From: Clostridia bacterium | Lineage (GTDB): Bacteria > Bacillota > Clostridia > Christensenellales > Aristaeellaceae | DNA length: 58,609 nt | NCBI GenBank assembly: GCA_017545905.1 | Contig: JAFWXL010000084.1 | Location: 1-58,609, forward strand | Direction of reading: 5' to 3' | Shown here: piece by piece, positions 1 through 9,153 of the stretch | Layout of the letters: each line of letters starts with the position of its first letter | Position numbering within the stretch: position 1 is the stretch's first letter | Notes under the pieces: generated by a model | Seen by the model: the letters and a program-made list of their open reading frames with translations, nothing else | What the model was told of the DNA's origin: nothing | Database searches by the model: none | Translations under genes and position numbers: made by a program

Positions 1-1526
1 ACAGCAGCGGCGGTCTCGGCAGCAGCTTCCTCAGCCGGAGCAGCCTCAGCGGCCGGAGCGGCAGCGGCAGCAGCCTTCAGCGCATCGTTGATGCCGTTGG
101 AGGTCATCGTCACGCCGGACTTCACATCGATCTGCGCAGTCGCGACATCCTGACCCACCAGCGCGTCAAAGCCCGCAGAGATCAGGTCCGCGCCGAAGCC
201 CGGGGTCTCGTTGTGCTCAACAACATTCACAGCAGTGATCTTGCCGGCCTCATCAACCAGAACCTCTACCTTCATCGGCTGGAAGCCCTTCACGTCGTAG
301 ACGTTACCAGCAGCCGGAGCAGCAGCCGGAACGGCAGCAGCAGTGGTCGCAGAAGACGCAGCATCGGCGGCCTCAGAAGTCTCAACTGCGATGCCATTTG
401 CAGCAGCAGCCTGCTTGAGCGCATCAGCAATAGCATTGGAAGTCATGGTCACGCCGGACTTCATATCAACCTGAGCGGTCGCGATGTCCTGACCAACCAG
501 ATAGGCCAGCGCTTCCTCGGTGAGGATGTCAGCGCCAAAGCCCGGGGTCTCGCCGTGCACCGGCGCATTGATCGCGGCGATCACGCCGTCCTGAACAGCA
601 ACGTTCATGGTGAACTTGCCAAAGCCCTTGACGGTGTACGGATCGGTCGGAACCTGCGGGCCGGCAGCCTTGAGCGCAGCATTGATACCCTTGGAGGTCA
701 TGGTCACGCCAGCCTTGATGTCAATCGCAGCACCGGCGATATCCTGACCAACCAGCGCATCAAAGACCGCGGTATCCGCAATCAGATCCGCGCCGAAGCC
801 AGGGGTCTCGTTGTGCTCAAGCACCTTGACGGAGACGATCTTGCCGGCATCATCAACCGCAACCTCGACCTTCATGGCGCCAAAGCCATTGACATCGTAG
901 GTATTGGTGGTCACAACCGGCTCGGCATTGCCGGCAGCAGCAGCAGCGGCAGCGAGGATCGCTTCCTTATCACCCGCAGCAGGCGCAATACCCAGCGTGT
1001 TCTTAGAATAGGTAAGGATCTCAGAAACAGCACCCACAAAAGCGCTGGAAGAAACAGTCGCGCCGCCGATGGTATCGACGTCATTGCGAAGCGTATCCGG
1101 ATCGGCAGCGATGGCAATGAACTGATCCTTAAAGTCAGGTTCACCCACCTTGGTGCCCAGACCGGCGGTCTCCTGAAGAGCACCGACATAGGTCTGGGTG
1201 ATGTGGCCCTCGGCGCTGATACCGACAGTGATCGGGATCGGTCCGCCGTAGCCCTGCGGAGCAGCGGTCAGCGCGTAGCCGACAACAGCGCCGGAGGCAT
1301 CCTTGGCCTCAAAGATCTCGTCCAGGGAGCTGCCCTCGGCCAGACCTTCATATTCAATCTGAGCATACTCGCAGCCCGGAAGCACGGTGTTGAGCGCTTC
1401 CATCTTGGCAGCGAGCTTCTGAGCCTCGATCGGCCCCTTGGTCACTTCGTTGGTCATCGCCAGCGCGACAGCAGCCACAAGCGCGAACACGAAGAGACGA
1501 AGCGCGAGCTTAAAAATGTCACCCAT
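1..1526 (-). CDS. rnfG: RnfG, electron transport complex subunit G with four FMN-binding domains (partial)
   Basis: Extracytoplasmic flavoprotein subunit of the Rnf ferredoxin:NAD+ oxidoreductase. The frame is open from the ATG at 1526 to the window edge (508 codons, no stop), so the C terminus is missing. Residues about 8-24 form the N-terminal membrane anchor. A normal RnfG domain follows (about 85-172) with the flavinylation-type motif GGATVSS (Thr157). Three further FMN-binding modules follow at about 208-288, 296-372 and 410-486. Each has a GFGAD segment preceded by ETP and the motif A/S-GVTMTS (Thr275, Thr360, Thr473), followed by an Ala/Pro/Glu-rich linker that is still running at the edge. 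By family knowledge the first Thr of such motifs carries covalent FMN added by ApbE; the Ala-to-Val change in the three extra motifs is unusual. The ATG overlaps the rnfD stop (TAATG). Ordinary RnfG has one such domain and about 200 aa. Confidence 0.9.
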   Translation of the reverse strand, partial: MGDIFKLALRLFVFALVAAVALAMTNEVTKGPIEAQKLAAKMEALNTVLPGCEYAQIEYEGLAEGSSLDEIFEAKDASGAVVGYALTAAPQGYGGPIPITVGISAEGHITQTYVGALQETAGLGTKVGEPDFKDQFIAIAADPDTLRNDVDTIGGATVSSSAFVGAVSEILTYSKNTLGIAPAAGDKEAILAAAAAAAGNAEPVVTTNTYDVNGFGAMKVEVAVDDAGKIVSVKVLEHNETPGFGADLIADTAVFDALVGQDIAGAAIDIKAGVTMTSKGINAALKAAGPQVPTDPYTVKGFGKFTMNVAVQDGVIAAINAPVHGETPGFGADILTEEALAYLVGQDIATAQVDMKSGVTMTSNAIADALKQAAAANGIAVETSEAADAASSATTAAAVPAAAPAAGNVYDVKGFQPMKVEVLVDEAGKITAVNVVEHNETPGFGADLISAGFDALVGQDVATAQIDVKSGVTMTSNGINDALKAAAAAAPAAEAAPAEEAAAETAAA

Positions 1527-2470
1527 TACTTCTTAACCTCCCCAAAGCTCTTGTTGCCGGTCACACGCTCAATCAGCGGAGACACGACGTTCATCAGCAG
1601 GATGGCGAAAGAGCACCACTCTGCCGGGGCCTTCTTGCCATAACGGAACCAGAACAGCAGCAGGCCGCAGCCCAGACCGAAGACGATCTTGCCCTTGTTC
1701 GTCGTCGGAGAAGTCGAGTAGTCGGTCGCCATGAAGAACGCACCGAGAATCAGGCCGCCGGAGAGGACCTGATACAGCGTCACGTTCACATTAAAGCCGG
1801 TGAAAATCAGATAGCACGCCGCGAAGGAGCCAATGAAGGCAACCGGGATATGCCAGGAGATCACCTGCTTGTACATCAGGTAGGCAGCGCCCGCCAGCAG
1901 CGCAATCTTGCAGGTCTCGCCGATGGTGCCCGGGATATTGCCCAGCGCGAGCTGCGCCAGCGTGAAGCTGCCATTGGCCACACCGGAAACCGGCGTAACA
2001 GAGGCGATGGTGTCAACACCCGCCAGATTTCCAAACGCCGGAGCTGCGAAGGTATTCATGACATTCGCCCAGGACAGCGCGAGGATCGCACGCGCGCCCA
2101 GCGCCGGGTTGATGAAGTTCTGGCCGATGCCGCCGAAGATCATCTTGCACAGCAGAATTGCAATGATGCTGCCGATCACCGGCATCCAGTAAGGAACGGT
2201 GGAGGGCAGATTCATCGCCAGCAGCATGCCGGTGACCACAGCGCTGTAATCGCCGGTGGTATCCTTGATGTGCGCAGCCTTGCAGTAGAACTTCTCGCTC
2301 AGAACCGCAGCCGCAACGGACAATGCGAGGATGATCGCCGCACGATAGCCGAAGAACAGCACGCCGGCGATGCAGGCAGGCAGCATGGCAAGGCAGACGT
2401 CCTGCATGATGCTCCTGGTGGACACATTATCGCGCAGATGCGGAGAACACGAAACAATATACTTAGACAT
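1526..2470 (-). CDS. rnfD: RnfD, electron transport complex membrane subunit D
   Basis: Integral membrane subunit of Rnf (NqrB/RnfD family), about 314 aa with many hydrophobic segments. It would carry covalent FMN and take part in electron transfer across the membrane and ion translocation. Visible family signatures are the N-terminal SPHLRDN segment, the GGIGQNFINPALGARA segment and the ATDYSTSPTT motif, which holds the expected flavinylated Thr. The ATG at 2470 is preferred over an in-frame GTG at 2476, because the GGAGG Shine-Dalgarno lies nine bases before the ATG but only three before the GTG. It sits 18 bp after rnfC, and its stop overlaps the rnfG start by one base, so it is co-transcribed and probably translationally coupled. 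Confidence 0.95.
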   Translation of the reverse strand: MSKYIVSCSPHLRDNVSTRSIMQDVCLAMLPACIAGVLFFGYRAAIILALSVAAAVLSEKFYCKAAHIKDTTGDYSAVVTGMLLAMNLPSTVPYWMPVIGSIIAILLCKMIFGGIGQNFINPALGARAILALSWANVMNTFAAPAFGNLAGVDTIASVTPVSGVANGSFTLAQLALGNIPGTIGETCKIALLAGAAYLMYKQVISWHIPVAFIGSFAACYLIFTGFNVNVTLYQVLSGGLILGAFFMATDYSTSPTTNKGKIVFGLGCGLLLFWFRYGKKAPAEWCSFAILLMNVVSPLIERVTGNKSFGEVKK

Positions 2471-2488
2471 TTTCACGTTCCTCCGTAA

Positions 2489-3808
2489 TTAAGCCTTGAT
2501 GTTGCCGCCCATGCACTTGGCAACCTTGATGGCCTGCAGCAGTTCGCGCTTGGCCGGGCAGGAATACGTACAGGAGCCGCACTCCATGCAGTTAAGGGCG
2601 CCGATCGCCAGCGCGCCGGCATAATCGCCGTGACGCACGAGCGCATCCATCTTCGCCGGCATCAGGCCCATCGGGCAGGCGCGCATGCAGCGGCCGCAGC
2701 GGATGCAGGCAGATTCTTCCGCGCTGACACTCTCATCGCCCAGAGGCAGGAAAGCGCTGAAATTCTTGGTAATTGGGGTATTCAGGGTGGACATCGTCTT
2801 GCCCATCATCGGACCGCCGCAGATCAGCTTGCGCACGCCCTCAGTCATGCCGCCAGCCTGATCAATGACATCCAGAAGCGGGACGCCGATGCGCACGCGC
2901 AGATTGCACGGATTGGCCACACGGCCGGCGACCGTCACAACGCGGTCGATGATCGGCTGACCCTTGCGCACAGCGTCAGACAGCGCGGCGCAGGTGGCCA
3001 CGTTCATCACAACGCACTGCGCGGCACTGGGCAGCTTGCCGTTGGGCACCTTGCGGCCGGTCAACGCATAGATGAGCATCTTCTCATAACCCTGCGGATA
3101 CTTGGCCGGAAGCGCGACAACCTCGATGCCTTCGGTTGCGGCAGCCTTCATCGCCTCAATCGCGTCAGGCTTATTGTCCTCGATGCCAACCTTGGCGCAG
3201 GAAACGCCGGTTGCCTTCATTGCAAAGCGGATACCGTCCATCACCTGCCCGGCATTTTCAACCATCAGGCGATGATCGCTGGTCAGGTACGGCTCGCACT
3301 CGCTGCCGTTGATCACCAGCGTGTCCGGCTTGGGATCGAGCTTTTCGGTGTTGAGTTTCACAGCAGTCGGGAACGTCGCGCCGCCAAGGCCGACCACGCC
3401 GCAATTGCGCGCAATCGTCATGATGTCCTGCGCGGTGAGCGCATCGACATTCTCGCAGGGCTTCACGGACTCATCCCAGCGGTCCTCAAAGTCGTTTTCG
3501 ATCACGACGGCAGGGACGCTCTTGCCGCCAGCGAGCTCACAAGTCGTCAGCGCGACAACCTTACCGGAAACAGACGCATGAACCGGCGCGGAAATCGCCC
3601 CCTGCGCCTCACCGATGACCTGGCCCATATTGACCACCTGGCCAACCTTCACGCAGCACGCCGCAGGGGCGCCCAGGTGCTGAGCCATGGCGATCGTCAC
3701 TCGAGCCGGAGCAGCCGCGTTCACGATCGGCAGAGACTGGGTTGCATTTTTGCCGTTGCCAATCTCATGCGGATGGATGCCGCCGCCAAATGTCTGGGTA
3801 ATAGCCAC
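2489..3808 (-). CDS. rnfC: RnfC, electron transport complex subunit C
   Basis: Peripheral Rnf subunit that binds NADH/FMN and iron-sulfur clusters. From the N terminus it shows the FGGGIHPHE segment, a barrel-sandwich (biotinyl-like) region with KVGQ/SGKV, a Rossmann-like region with the GLGGATFPTAVKL signature, and a C-terminal pair of 4Fe-4S motifs, CIRCGRCMRAC (about residue 368) and CMECGSCTYSC (about 407). A longer frame reaches a TTG at 3835. The start chosen is the GTG at 3808, because GGGAGG lies nine bases upstream and the protein then begins just before the conserved region (439 aa). It is first in a C-D-G order, and E, A and B are expected beyond the left edge. A sigma-A-like promoter lies at 3874-3901. 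Confidence 0.95.
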   Translation of the reverse strand: MAITQTFGGGIHPHEIGNGKNATQSLPIVNAAAPARVTIAMAQHLGAPAACCVKVGQVVNMGQVIGEAQGAISAPVHASVSGKVVALTTCELAGGKSVPAVVIENDFEDRWDESVKPCENVDALTAQDIMTIARNCGVVGLGGATFPTAVKLNTEKLDPKPDTLVINGSECEPYLTSDHRLMVENAGQVMDGIRFAMKATGVSCAKVGIEDNKPDAIEAMKAAATEGIEVVALPAKYPQGYEKMLIYALTGRKVPNGKLPSAAQCVVMNVATCAALSDAVRKGQPIIDRVVTVAGRVANPCNLRVRIGVPLLDVIDQAGGMTEGVRKLICGGPMMGKTMSTLNTPITKNFSAFLPLGDESVSAEESACIRCGRCMRACPMGLMPAKMDALVRHGDYAGALAIGALNCMECGSCTYSCPAKRELLQAIKVAKCMGGNIKA

Positions 3809-3873
3809 AGACAAGTTCCTCCCTTCACTTTTCAATCCATTACTTAAGGAATTGAAGTAAAATGTTACGCTTC

Positions 3874-3901
3874 ATTATACCATACAAATATGCAAAAGCA
3901 A
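3874..3901 (-). promoter_or_regulatory. Promoter of the rnf operon
   Basis: Read on the minus strand, TTGCTT and TATAAT (-10 at 3874-3879) are separated by 16 bp, about 65 bp before the rnfC start. The -10 is a perfect match and the -35 is a moderate one. The intergenic stretch 3809-3996 holds nothing else recognisable. Confidence 0.6.
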
Positions 3902-3996
3902 AGAAAGTTTTATCCTTTTTTCGTCTGATCGCCGGATGACAGGCGCTTTCCTTTCCAAGCAGTCTGCAAATCTCGCAGTGTTTTTTCAGCAAAATT

Positions 3997-4040
3997 AAGA
4001 GACTATCGGTTTGTTTTTTATTACAAACCGATAGTCTCTT
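3997..4040 (-). terminator. Terminator of spoIVA
   Basis: Perfect 17-bp inverted repeat (AAGAGACTATCGGTTTG at 3997-4013, complement at 4024-4040) with a 10-nt A/T loop. On the minus strand it begins on the base directly after the spoIVA stop codon and is followed by AATTTTG. The downstream U-tract is short, but the stem is very stable. Confidence 0.8.
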
Positions 4041-5519
4041 TTATAGAAGGATACACAGCATGCCGCCGTTCCCCTCATTGATGATCTTTTCCAGCGTTTG
4101 CTGGAGCTTTACCTGCGTTTCCGACGGCATATGCATCAGTTTGTTGGCCAAGCCCTCTCTGACAAGCTCAGACAGCGGCTTTCCAAAGAGGTTGCTCCCC
4201 CACAGCTTTTGCGGATCCTGCTCGAATCCATCCATCAGATACCTGATCATTTCTTCCGATTGCTGCTCTGTTCCGACAACCGGCGAAACTTCCGTCTGGA
4301 TGTCAACGCGGATCATGTGGAGGCTTGGTGCGCTCGCCCGCAGACGGACGCCAAACCGGCCGCCCTGTTTCATGATCTCCGGTTCCTGAAGCGTCATCTC
4401 TTCCAGCATCGGCGCGACAAGTCCATATCCTGTCTCGCGCACTGCGTCCAACGCGCTATGTACCCTGTCGTATTCCTTTTTCGCCGCAACCAGTTCCCGC
4501 AGAAGCGAAAGAAGGTGCGCATCGCTCCTGATTTCTGTTCCGCACTGTTCCGCAAGAATCTGGTTAAAGAGCCCTTCCTGCAGATTCATCTGCCACGAGA
4601 CAATTCCCGTGCCGTGATCCATGCTTTTTTCCAGCATGCTATCGACATACGGATTTTCCATCAGGCCTTCAACCGCCCGCTTTGAATCCCCTATGCATGG
4701 GCTTGCAGGTGTGCTCTGACTCACGCTCTGCGCAAGGCTCTCTACCAGCCAGTGTCTGATGTCCAGCGCTCCTAACCATTCAGGCGTCTGAATATGCAGC
4801 ATACGCAGCGGAAACTGGCCGAGCACTTTCTCCAGTACACCTCTGATATCCTCTTCTTCCATGCGCGCCACATCCAGCGATACCACCGGCACGCCGTATT
4901 CTTCTTCCATGGCGGTTCTCAGTTTCTTTGTCTGGTCTGTAGACGGGTTTTTTGTATTCAGCACCACGGCAAACGGTTTGCCGAGCGCTTTGAGTTCGCC
5001 AATCACCCGTGCCTCTGCCGGTACGTAGCTGTTCCTCGGCAGATCGGTTACACTGCCGTCCGTCGTGATCACCAGACCGATGGTTGAGTGTTCCCCGATC
5101 ACCTTCTGCGTGCCGATTTCTGCAGCACGCTCAAAGGGAATCTCTTCATCAGCCCAAGGCGTATGCACCATGCGCAGCGCCTCGCCCTCCTGCGTGCCCA
5201 GCGCGCCGTCAACCAGATAGCCCACGCTGTCTATCAGCCGCAGGCGCACCCTGTTCTCAGAGGGCAAAATGACCTCTGCAGCCTCGCCCGGCACAAACGC
5301 AGGCTGCGTCGTCATGATCGTTCTGCCGCTGCCGCTGATAGGCAGCTCGTCCTGCGCTCTGAGCCGGACATGCGTGTTTTCTATGCCAGGGAGCACAAGT
5401 TTCTCCATAAACCGGGTGATGAATGTTGATTTTCCAGTCCTCACAGGACCGACAACGCCGATATATACATCCCCTTGTGTCCGTTCAGCAATATCCCTGT
5501 ACAGATCGTAAGCTTGCAT
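4041..5519 (-). CDS. spoIVA: Stage IV sporulation protein A (SpoIVA)
   Basis: ATPase that polymerises on the forespore surface to form the basement layer of the spore coat. The N-terminal P-loop is GPVRTGKS (residues 24-31), followed by segments typical of the SpoIVA GTPase-like domain (LIDSVGYLVDGALG, GTQKVIGEHSTIG, VLNTKNP). The middle and C-terminal domains match the family layout and the protein ends in hydrophobic residues (GGMLCILL). An in-frame ATG 42 bp upstream is rejected: the ATG at 5519 follows AGGAGGGATGAT and gives 492 aa, the family's usual length. It lies downstream of the htrA-like gene and ends directly at a strong hairpin. In Bacillus the gene is under mother-cell sigma-E; I cannot point to such a promoter here. 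Confidence 0.96.
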   Translation of the reverse strand: MQAYDLYRDIAERTQGDVYIGVVGPVRTGKSTFITRFMEKLVLPGIENTHVRLRAQDELPISGSGRTIMTTQPAFVPGEAAEVILPSENRVRLRLIDSVGYLVDGALGTQEGEALRMVHTPWADEEIPFERAAEIGTQKVIGEHSTIGLVITTDGSVTDLPRNSYVPAEARVIGELKALGKPFAVVLNTKNPSTDQTKKLRTAMEEEYGVPVVSLDVARMEEEDIRGVLEKVLGQFPLRMLHIQTPEWLGALDIRHWLVESLAQSVSQSTPASPCIGDSKRAVEGLMENPYVDSMLEKSMDHGTGIVSWQMNLQEGLFNQILAEQCGTEIRSDAHLLSLLRELVAAKKEYDRVHSALDAVRETGYGLVAPMLEEMTLQEPEIMKQGGRFGVRLRASAPSLHMIRVDIQTEVSPVVGTEQQSEEMIRYLMDGFEQDPQKLWGSNLFGKPLSELVREGLANKLMHMPSETQVKLQQTLEKIINEGNGGMLCILL

Positions 5520-5581
5520 ATCATCCCTCCTGCCGTCACGCATAGGTATGCCCGGCAGCAAACGGATATGCCATCTGGCGA

Positions 5582-6718
5582 TTACAACGATGTTTCGGAT
5601 GGCATCTGCAATTCTATTGTGAATTCAAGCTCTTCTCCTTTGGGTACGCGATCCTGAACCGTAAGCTCTGACAGCCCTTCAATCCGATATACTGTCATTA
5701 CCACCTGATCACCCGGCTGCTTGCCCGCAATGTGATTGGTCAGATCCGTATGCAGCATGACACGCTCGCCATCTACGCGTATGATGATGTCATCCGGCAG
5801 AATTCCCGCCTTCTGCGCAGCGCCGCCTTCTGTGACAGCGCTGACATACACGCCTGCCGGAAGCCTTCCAGCTTCCGGTTCCTCGCTTCCGCGCAGCGTC
5901 ATTACAGCGATTCCAAGCTTCGGACGCGTGACTTTTCCATACTGAATCAAGCTGTTGACAACCGGCTGGACCACATCCATAGGGATTGCCATGGCAATCC
6001 CCTCAATGCTGGCAATTCCCCGCCTCCCTGATGCACTGAACTTGAGGGAAGGAATACCGATCAGCTCGCCGCGCGTATTGAACATACCGCCGCCGCTGTT
6101 TCCAGAATTGATAGCTGCATCGGTCTGCAGCATTTTAACGATCGATGATCCATCTATCTCTCGATTGAGCGCGGAAACAACGCCTACCGTGACTGTATCT
6201 GCAAACTGTTTGCCCAAAGGATTTCCGATAACAATTGCCCAGTCGCCCACGCGAACATCAAGCGCATTGCCCATCTTGACTGCAGGCAGTGCGATATCCT
6301 CTGTAACACGCAGCACGGCCAGATCCGTCAGCTCATCCACACCAACGATCTCTGCCTTGAGATACTGTCCCTGCCAGAGCACCTGCACGTCGCTTGCCCC
6401 TTCAACCACGTGATAATTTGTGACCACATGACCCTGCGTGGTGATCACAACGCCGGATCCTGTGGACTGCTCCACCAGCTCTGTCTGTCCGCTGATGATG
6501 CTGTATGTGTTTGCGCGGTTGCTCACGCCAATCACGCACGGCATCACGGCATCGGCGACATCGGCAAACGGGCTGGCTGTTCCGGCAAGAAGCTGAACGT
6601 ACTCTCCCTGTGCATAGACGGTTTTTGCTGCGCCGCCGGTATCTTTGCCGACAAACAGAATTGCAGCGAGCACCCCCATAAGCAGGGCACTCGCTGCAAT
6701 CTCTTTTTTCAGATTCAT
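5582..6718 (-). CDS. HtrA/DegP-like serine protease with PDZ domain
   Basis: Membrane-anchored trypsin-like protease that would act on misfolded or regulatory proteins outside the membrane. One N-terminal hydrophobic segment (about residues 8-24) is a signal anchor. The catalytic triad is visible as His103 (NYHVVEG), Asp132 (TDLAVLRV) and Ser208 (GNSGGG). A PDZ domain follows at about 278-345 and the protein ends at 378 aa, a normal length for single-PDZ Firmicutes HtrA proteins. GGGGTGAG precedes the ATG. Its position between mutS2 and spoIVA could mean a role in spore development, but HtrA proteins are also general stress proteases and the sequence does not decide between these. Confidence 0.9.
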   Translation of the reverse strand: MNLKKEIAASALLMGVLAAILFVGKDTGGAAKTVYAQGEYVQLLAGTASPFADVADAVMPCVIGVSNRANTYSIISGQTELVEQSTGSGVVITTQGHVVTNYHVVEGASDVQVLWQGQYLKAEIVGVDELTDLAVLRVTEDIALPAVKMGNALDVRVGDWAIVIGNPLGKQFADTVTVGVVSALNREIDGSSIVKMLQTDAAINSGNSGGGMFNTRGELIGIPSLKFSASGRRGIASIEGIAMAIPMDVVQPVVNSLIQYGKVTRPKLGIAVMTLRGSEEPEAGRLPAGVYVSAVTEGGAAQKAGILPDDIIIRVDGERVMLHTDLTNHIAGKQPGDQVVMTVYRIEGLSELTVQDRVPKGEELEFTIELQMPSETSL

Positions 6719-6767
6719 ATGCTCACCCCGTCCACAGTTTGGACGGAGCGGCCGGAAAATATGACAG

Positions 6768-9140
6768 CTACTTCAGAGAAACGATGGTTACGCCGGTCTC
6801 ACCCTCGCCGTAGCGGCCAAGGCGGAAACTGCTCACGCACGGATGACGGCGCAGGCAATCCTGAATGCCCGCACGAAGGATGCCCATACCATTGCCATGG
6901 ATAATCGATACCTCGCCAAGCGAGGAAAGCATCGCGTCATCCAGGAACTTCTGCACCTCAGGCAGCGCTTCGTCCAGCGCCATGCCGCGCACATCAAGCT
7001 CCTGACGCACAACGCGGGTCATCACGTCCACGCGCTGTTCTCGCATGGACTTCTTGCGTTCCAGTTTCTTCTGCTCCTTTTTGATCATCTGCTGGGTAGA
7101 GGTCAGCGTACGCAGATCGGACAGCTGCGCGCGCATCTTCATCATGCCCACCTTCAGCTGCACATAACCCTTTGCGTCAGGCGCAGTAACGACCGTCGCA
7201 TCCATGTCCATAGATGCGATATGCACCATGTCGCCTGGCTTTACAGTCTTGGGAATCTCGCCGCCGACTTCCTTCTTTTCAGCCAGCGCTTCCTGTGCCT
7301 GTTCCATCTTCTTTTTCACGCGCTGGATCTCATGCTCCTGCGCGCCGCCAGCCTTCTTCATCGCCCGCAGCTCTGCAATCATGACCTCAGACTCACGGCG
7401 CGTATTCTCAATGATCCGCTTGGCTTCATCCTTGGCCTTCTTGATCGCCCGGTCGCGCTGATCCTCCAGCTTTTTGCGCTCGGCTTCCGCCTGATTGCGG
7501 ATAGCAACCATTTCCTGCCGGGCTTCCTCCGCAATCTGACGTTCTTTCTCTGCCAGCTGGCGGTGATACTCGGCATTGGCGATGACGTCCTCAAATCGGA
7601 CAGCCTCTTTGGAGAGCAGATCCTTCGCCTTGGTGATTACAAATTCCGGCAGACCCAGCTTTCTGGAGATATCAAAAGCATTCGATTTGCCCGGAATGCC
7701 GATGGAAAGACGGTATGTCGGACGTAGTGTGGATACGTCAAATTCCACAGATGCGTTCTCTACATTCGGCGTGGTCAGCGCATATTCCTTGAGCTCGCTG
7801 TAATGCGTTGTGGCAACGCTGCGCGTGCGCATGGTCAGCAGCGTGGAAAGAATCGCCTGTGCAAGCGCTGCGCCCTCTGTCGGGTCAGTACCTGCCCCGA
7901 GCTCGTCAAAGAGTACTAGCGACTCCGGCGTCACATTCTCCAGAATCGAAACGATATTCTTCATATGACCGGAGAACGTGGACAGCGACTGCTCGATGGA
8001 CTGTTCATCGCCGATATCGGCAAATACATCGTCAAATACAGCCAATTCTGTGCCGTATTCAGCCGGCACCTGCAGTCCTGCCTGCGCCATCAGGGTAAAC
8101 AGGCCCGTCGTCTTGAGCGTAACCGTCTTGCCGCCGGTATTGGGTCCGGTGATAATGAGGCTGATAAAGTCATCCCCAAGACGGATATCCAGCGGGACAA
8201 CCTTCTGAGGATCGATCAGCGGATGACGGCCGCGCACGATCTTGATTCTTCCCTCATTATTGATCTTGGGCTCCACCGCAAACATCTCTCTCGCCAGAGA
8301 AGCCTTGGCAAAAGCAAAATCCAGCTGCGCCAGAATTGCCAGATTATCAGCCATTGCCGGAGCATCCGGAGCGATCTGTGCAGAGAGTATTCTGAGAATC
8401 CTCTCAATCTCCGCGCGCTCGCTGGCTACCAGCTGCTTGAGCTCGTTTCCGATTTCGACAACCGACATCGGCTCGACAAAGATCGTCGCACCTGTCGCCG
8501 ACTGATCATGCACAATGCCCGGCACCATCGAGCGATACTCCTGCCTGACAGGCAGCACATAGCGATCGCCGCGCATGGTGATGATCGTATCCTGCAGATA
8601 CTTGGCATAGGTCGGACTATGAATCATGCTGTTGAGGCGCTCGCGTACACGTTCATTGCATGCGCGCATCTTTCGGCGAATGGCAAAAAGCTCAGGACTG
8701 GCACGATCCGCGATTTCATCCTCGCTGATAATCGCGTCGGATATCGCCTGCTCGAGATTGCGGAATGTCGAAAGACGGGAAGCATTGGCCGTAATCATCG
8801 GCGTGCCTTCCCTGTCAGTTACCAGCGCATCGCGGCAGGCTCTTGCCGCACGCAAAGATGCGCCGATATCCATCAGCGCACGCGGAGAAAGCGCTGAACC
8901 GATTTCCGCCAGATGCAGCTGAGCATGAACATCAGAAAACGCAATCATCGGCGTGCCGCCAAGATACGTCAGCACATCATGCGCTTCACGCGTTTCCTGC
9001 TGCATGCGCCTGACATCGTCGATGCGATTGACCGGCAGCAGACTATCGCACAGCGCAGCGCCCATATCCGACACGCAGAACTGTGAGAGCTGCGCTCGGA
9101 TCTTTTGAAATTCCAGAACCCGCAAGGATCTCTCAGTCAT
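6768..9140 (-). CDS. mutS2: Endonuclease MutS2 with Smr domain
   Basis: MutS-family ATPase that in Firmicutes suppresses homologous recombination and acts on stalled, collided ribosomes. Walker A is GPNTGGKT (332-339), with Walker B around FDELGAGTDP. A long Lys/Glu/Arg-rich coiled coil follows (about 510-630), then a KOW-like segment (VKPGDMVHI) and a C-terminal Smr nuclease domain from about residue 715 (LDVRG, HGNGMG at about 748). The mismatch-recognition domain of MutS is absent, as expected for MutS2. A TTG at 9161 opens the frame, but the ATG at 9140 follows AAAGGAG and gives 790 aa, close to family length. It begins 13 bp after the end of the U32 gene. Confidence 0.96.
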   Translation of the reverse strand: MTERSLRVLEFQKIRAQLSQFCVSDMGAALCDSLLPVNRIDDVRRMQQETREAHDVLTYLGGTPMIAFSDVHAQLHLAEIGSALSPRALMDIGASLRAARACRDALVTDREGTPMITANASRLSTFRNLEQAISDAIISEDEIADRASPELFAIRRKMRACNERVRERLNSMIHSPTYAKYLQDTIITMRGDRYVLPVRQEYRSMVPGIVHDQSATGATIFVEPMSVVEIGNELKQLVASERAEIERILRILSAQIAPDAPAMADNLAILAQLDFAFAKASLAREMFAVEPKINNEGRIKIVRGRHPLIDPQKVVPLDIRLGDDFISLIITGPNTGGKTVTLKTTGLFTLMAQAGLQVPAEYGTELAVFDDVFADIGDEQSIEQSLSTFSGHMKNIVSILENVTPESLVLFDELGAGTDPTEGAALAQAILSTLLTMRTRSVATTHYSELKEYALTTPNVENASVEFDVSTLRPTYRLSIGIPGKSNAFDISRKLGLPEFVITKAKDLLSKEAVRFEDVIANAEYHRQLAEKERQIAEEARQEMVAIRNQAEAERKKLEDQRDRAIKKAKDEAKRIIENTRRESEVMIAELRAMKKAGGAQEHEIQRVKKKMEQAQEALAEKKEVGGEIPKTVKPGDMVHIASMDMDATVVTAPDAKGYVQLKVGMMKMRAQLSDLRTLTSTQQMIKKEQKKLERKKSMREQRVDVMTRVVRQELDVRGMALDEALPEVQKFLDDAMLSSLGEVSIIHGNGMGILRAGIQDCLRRHPCVSSFRLGRYGEGETGVTIVSLK

Positions 9141-9153
9141 GTGTTTTTCTCCT

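Noticed and set aside
213-1643. A 476-codon plus-strand frame over rnfG
   Set aside because: The minus-strand frame encodes clear FMN-binding domains through the whole stretch; the plus frame is Ser/Gly/Arg-rich noise.
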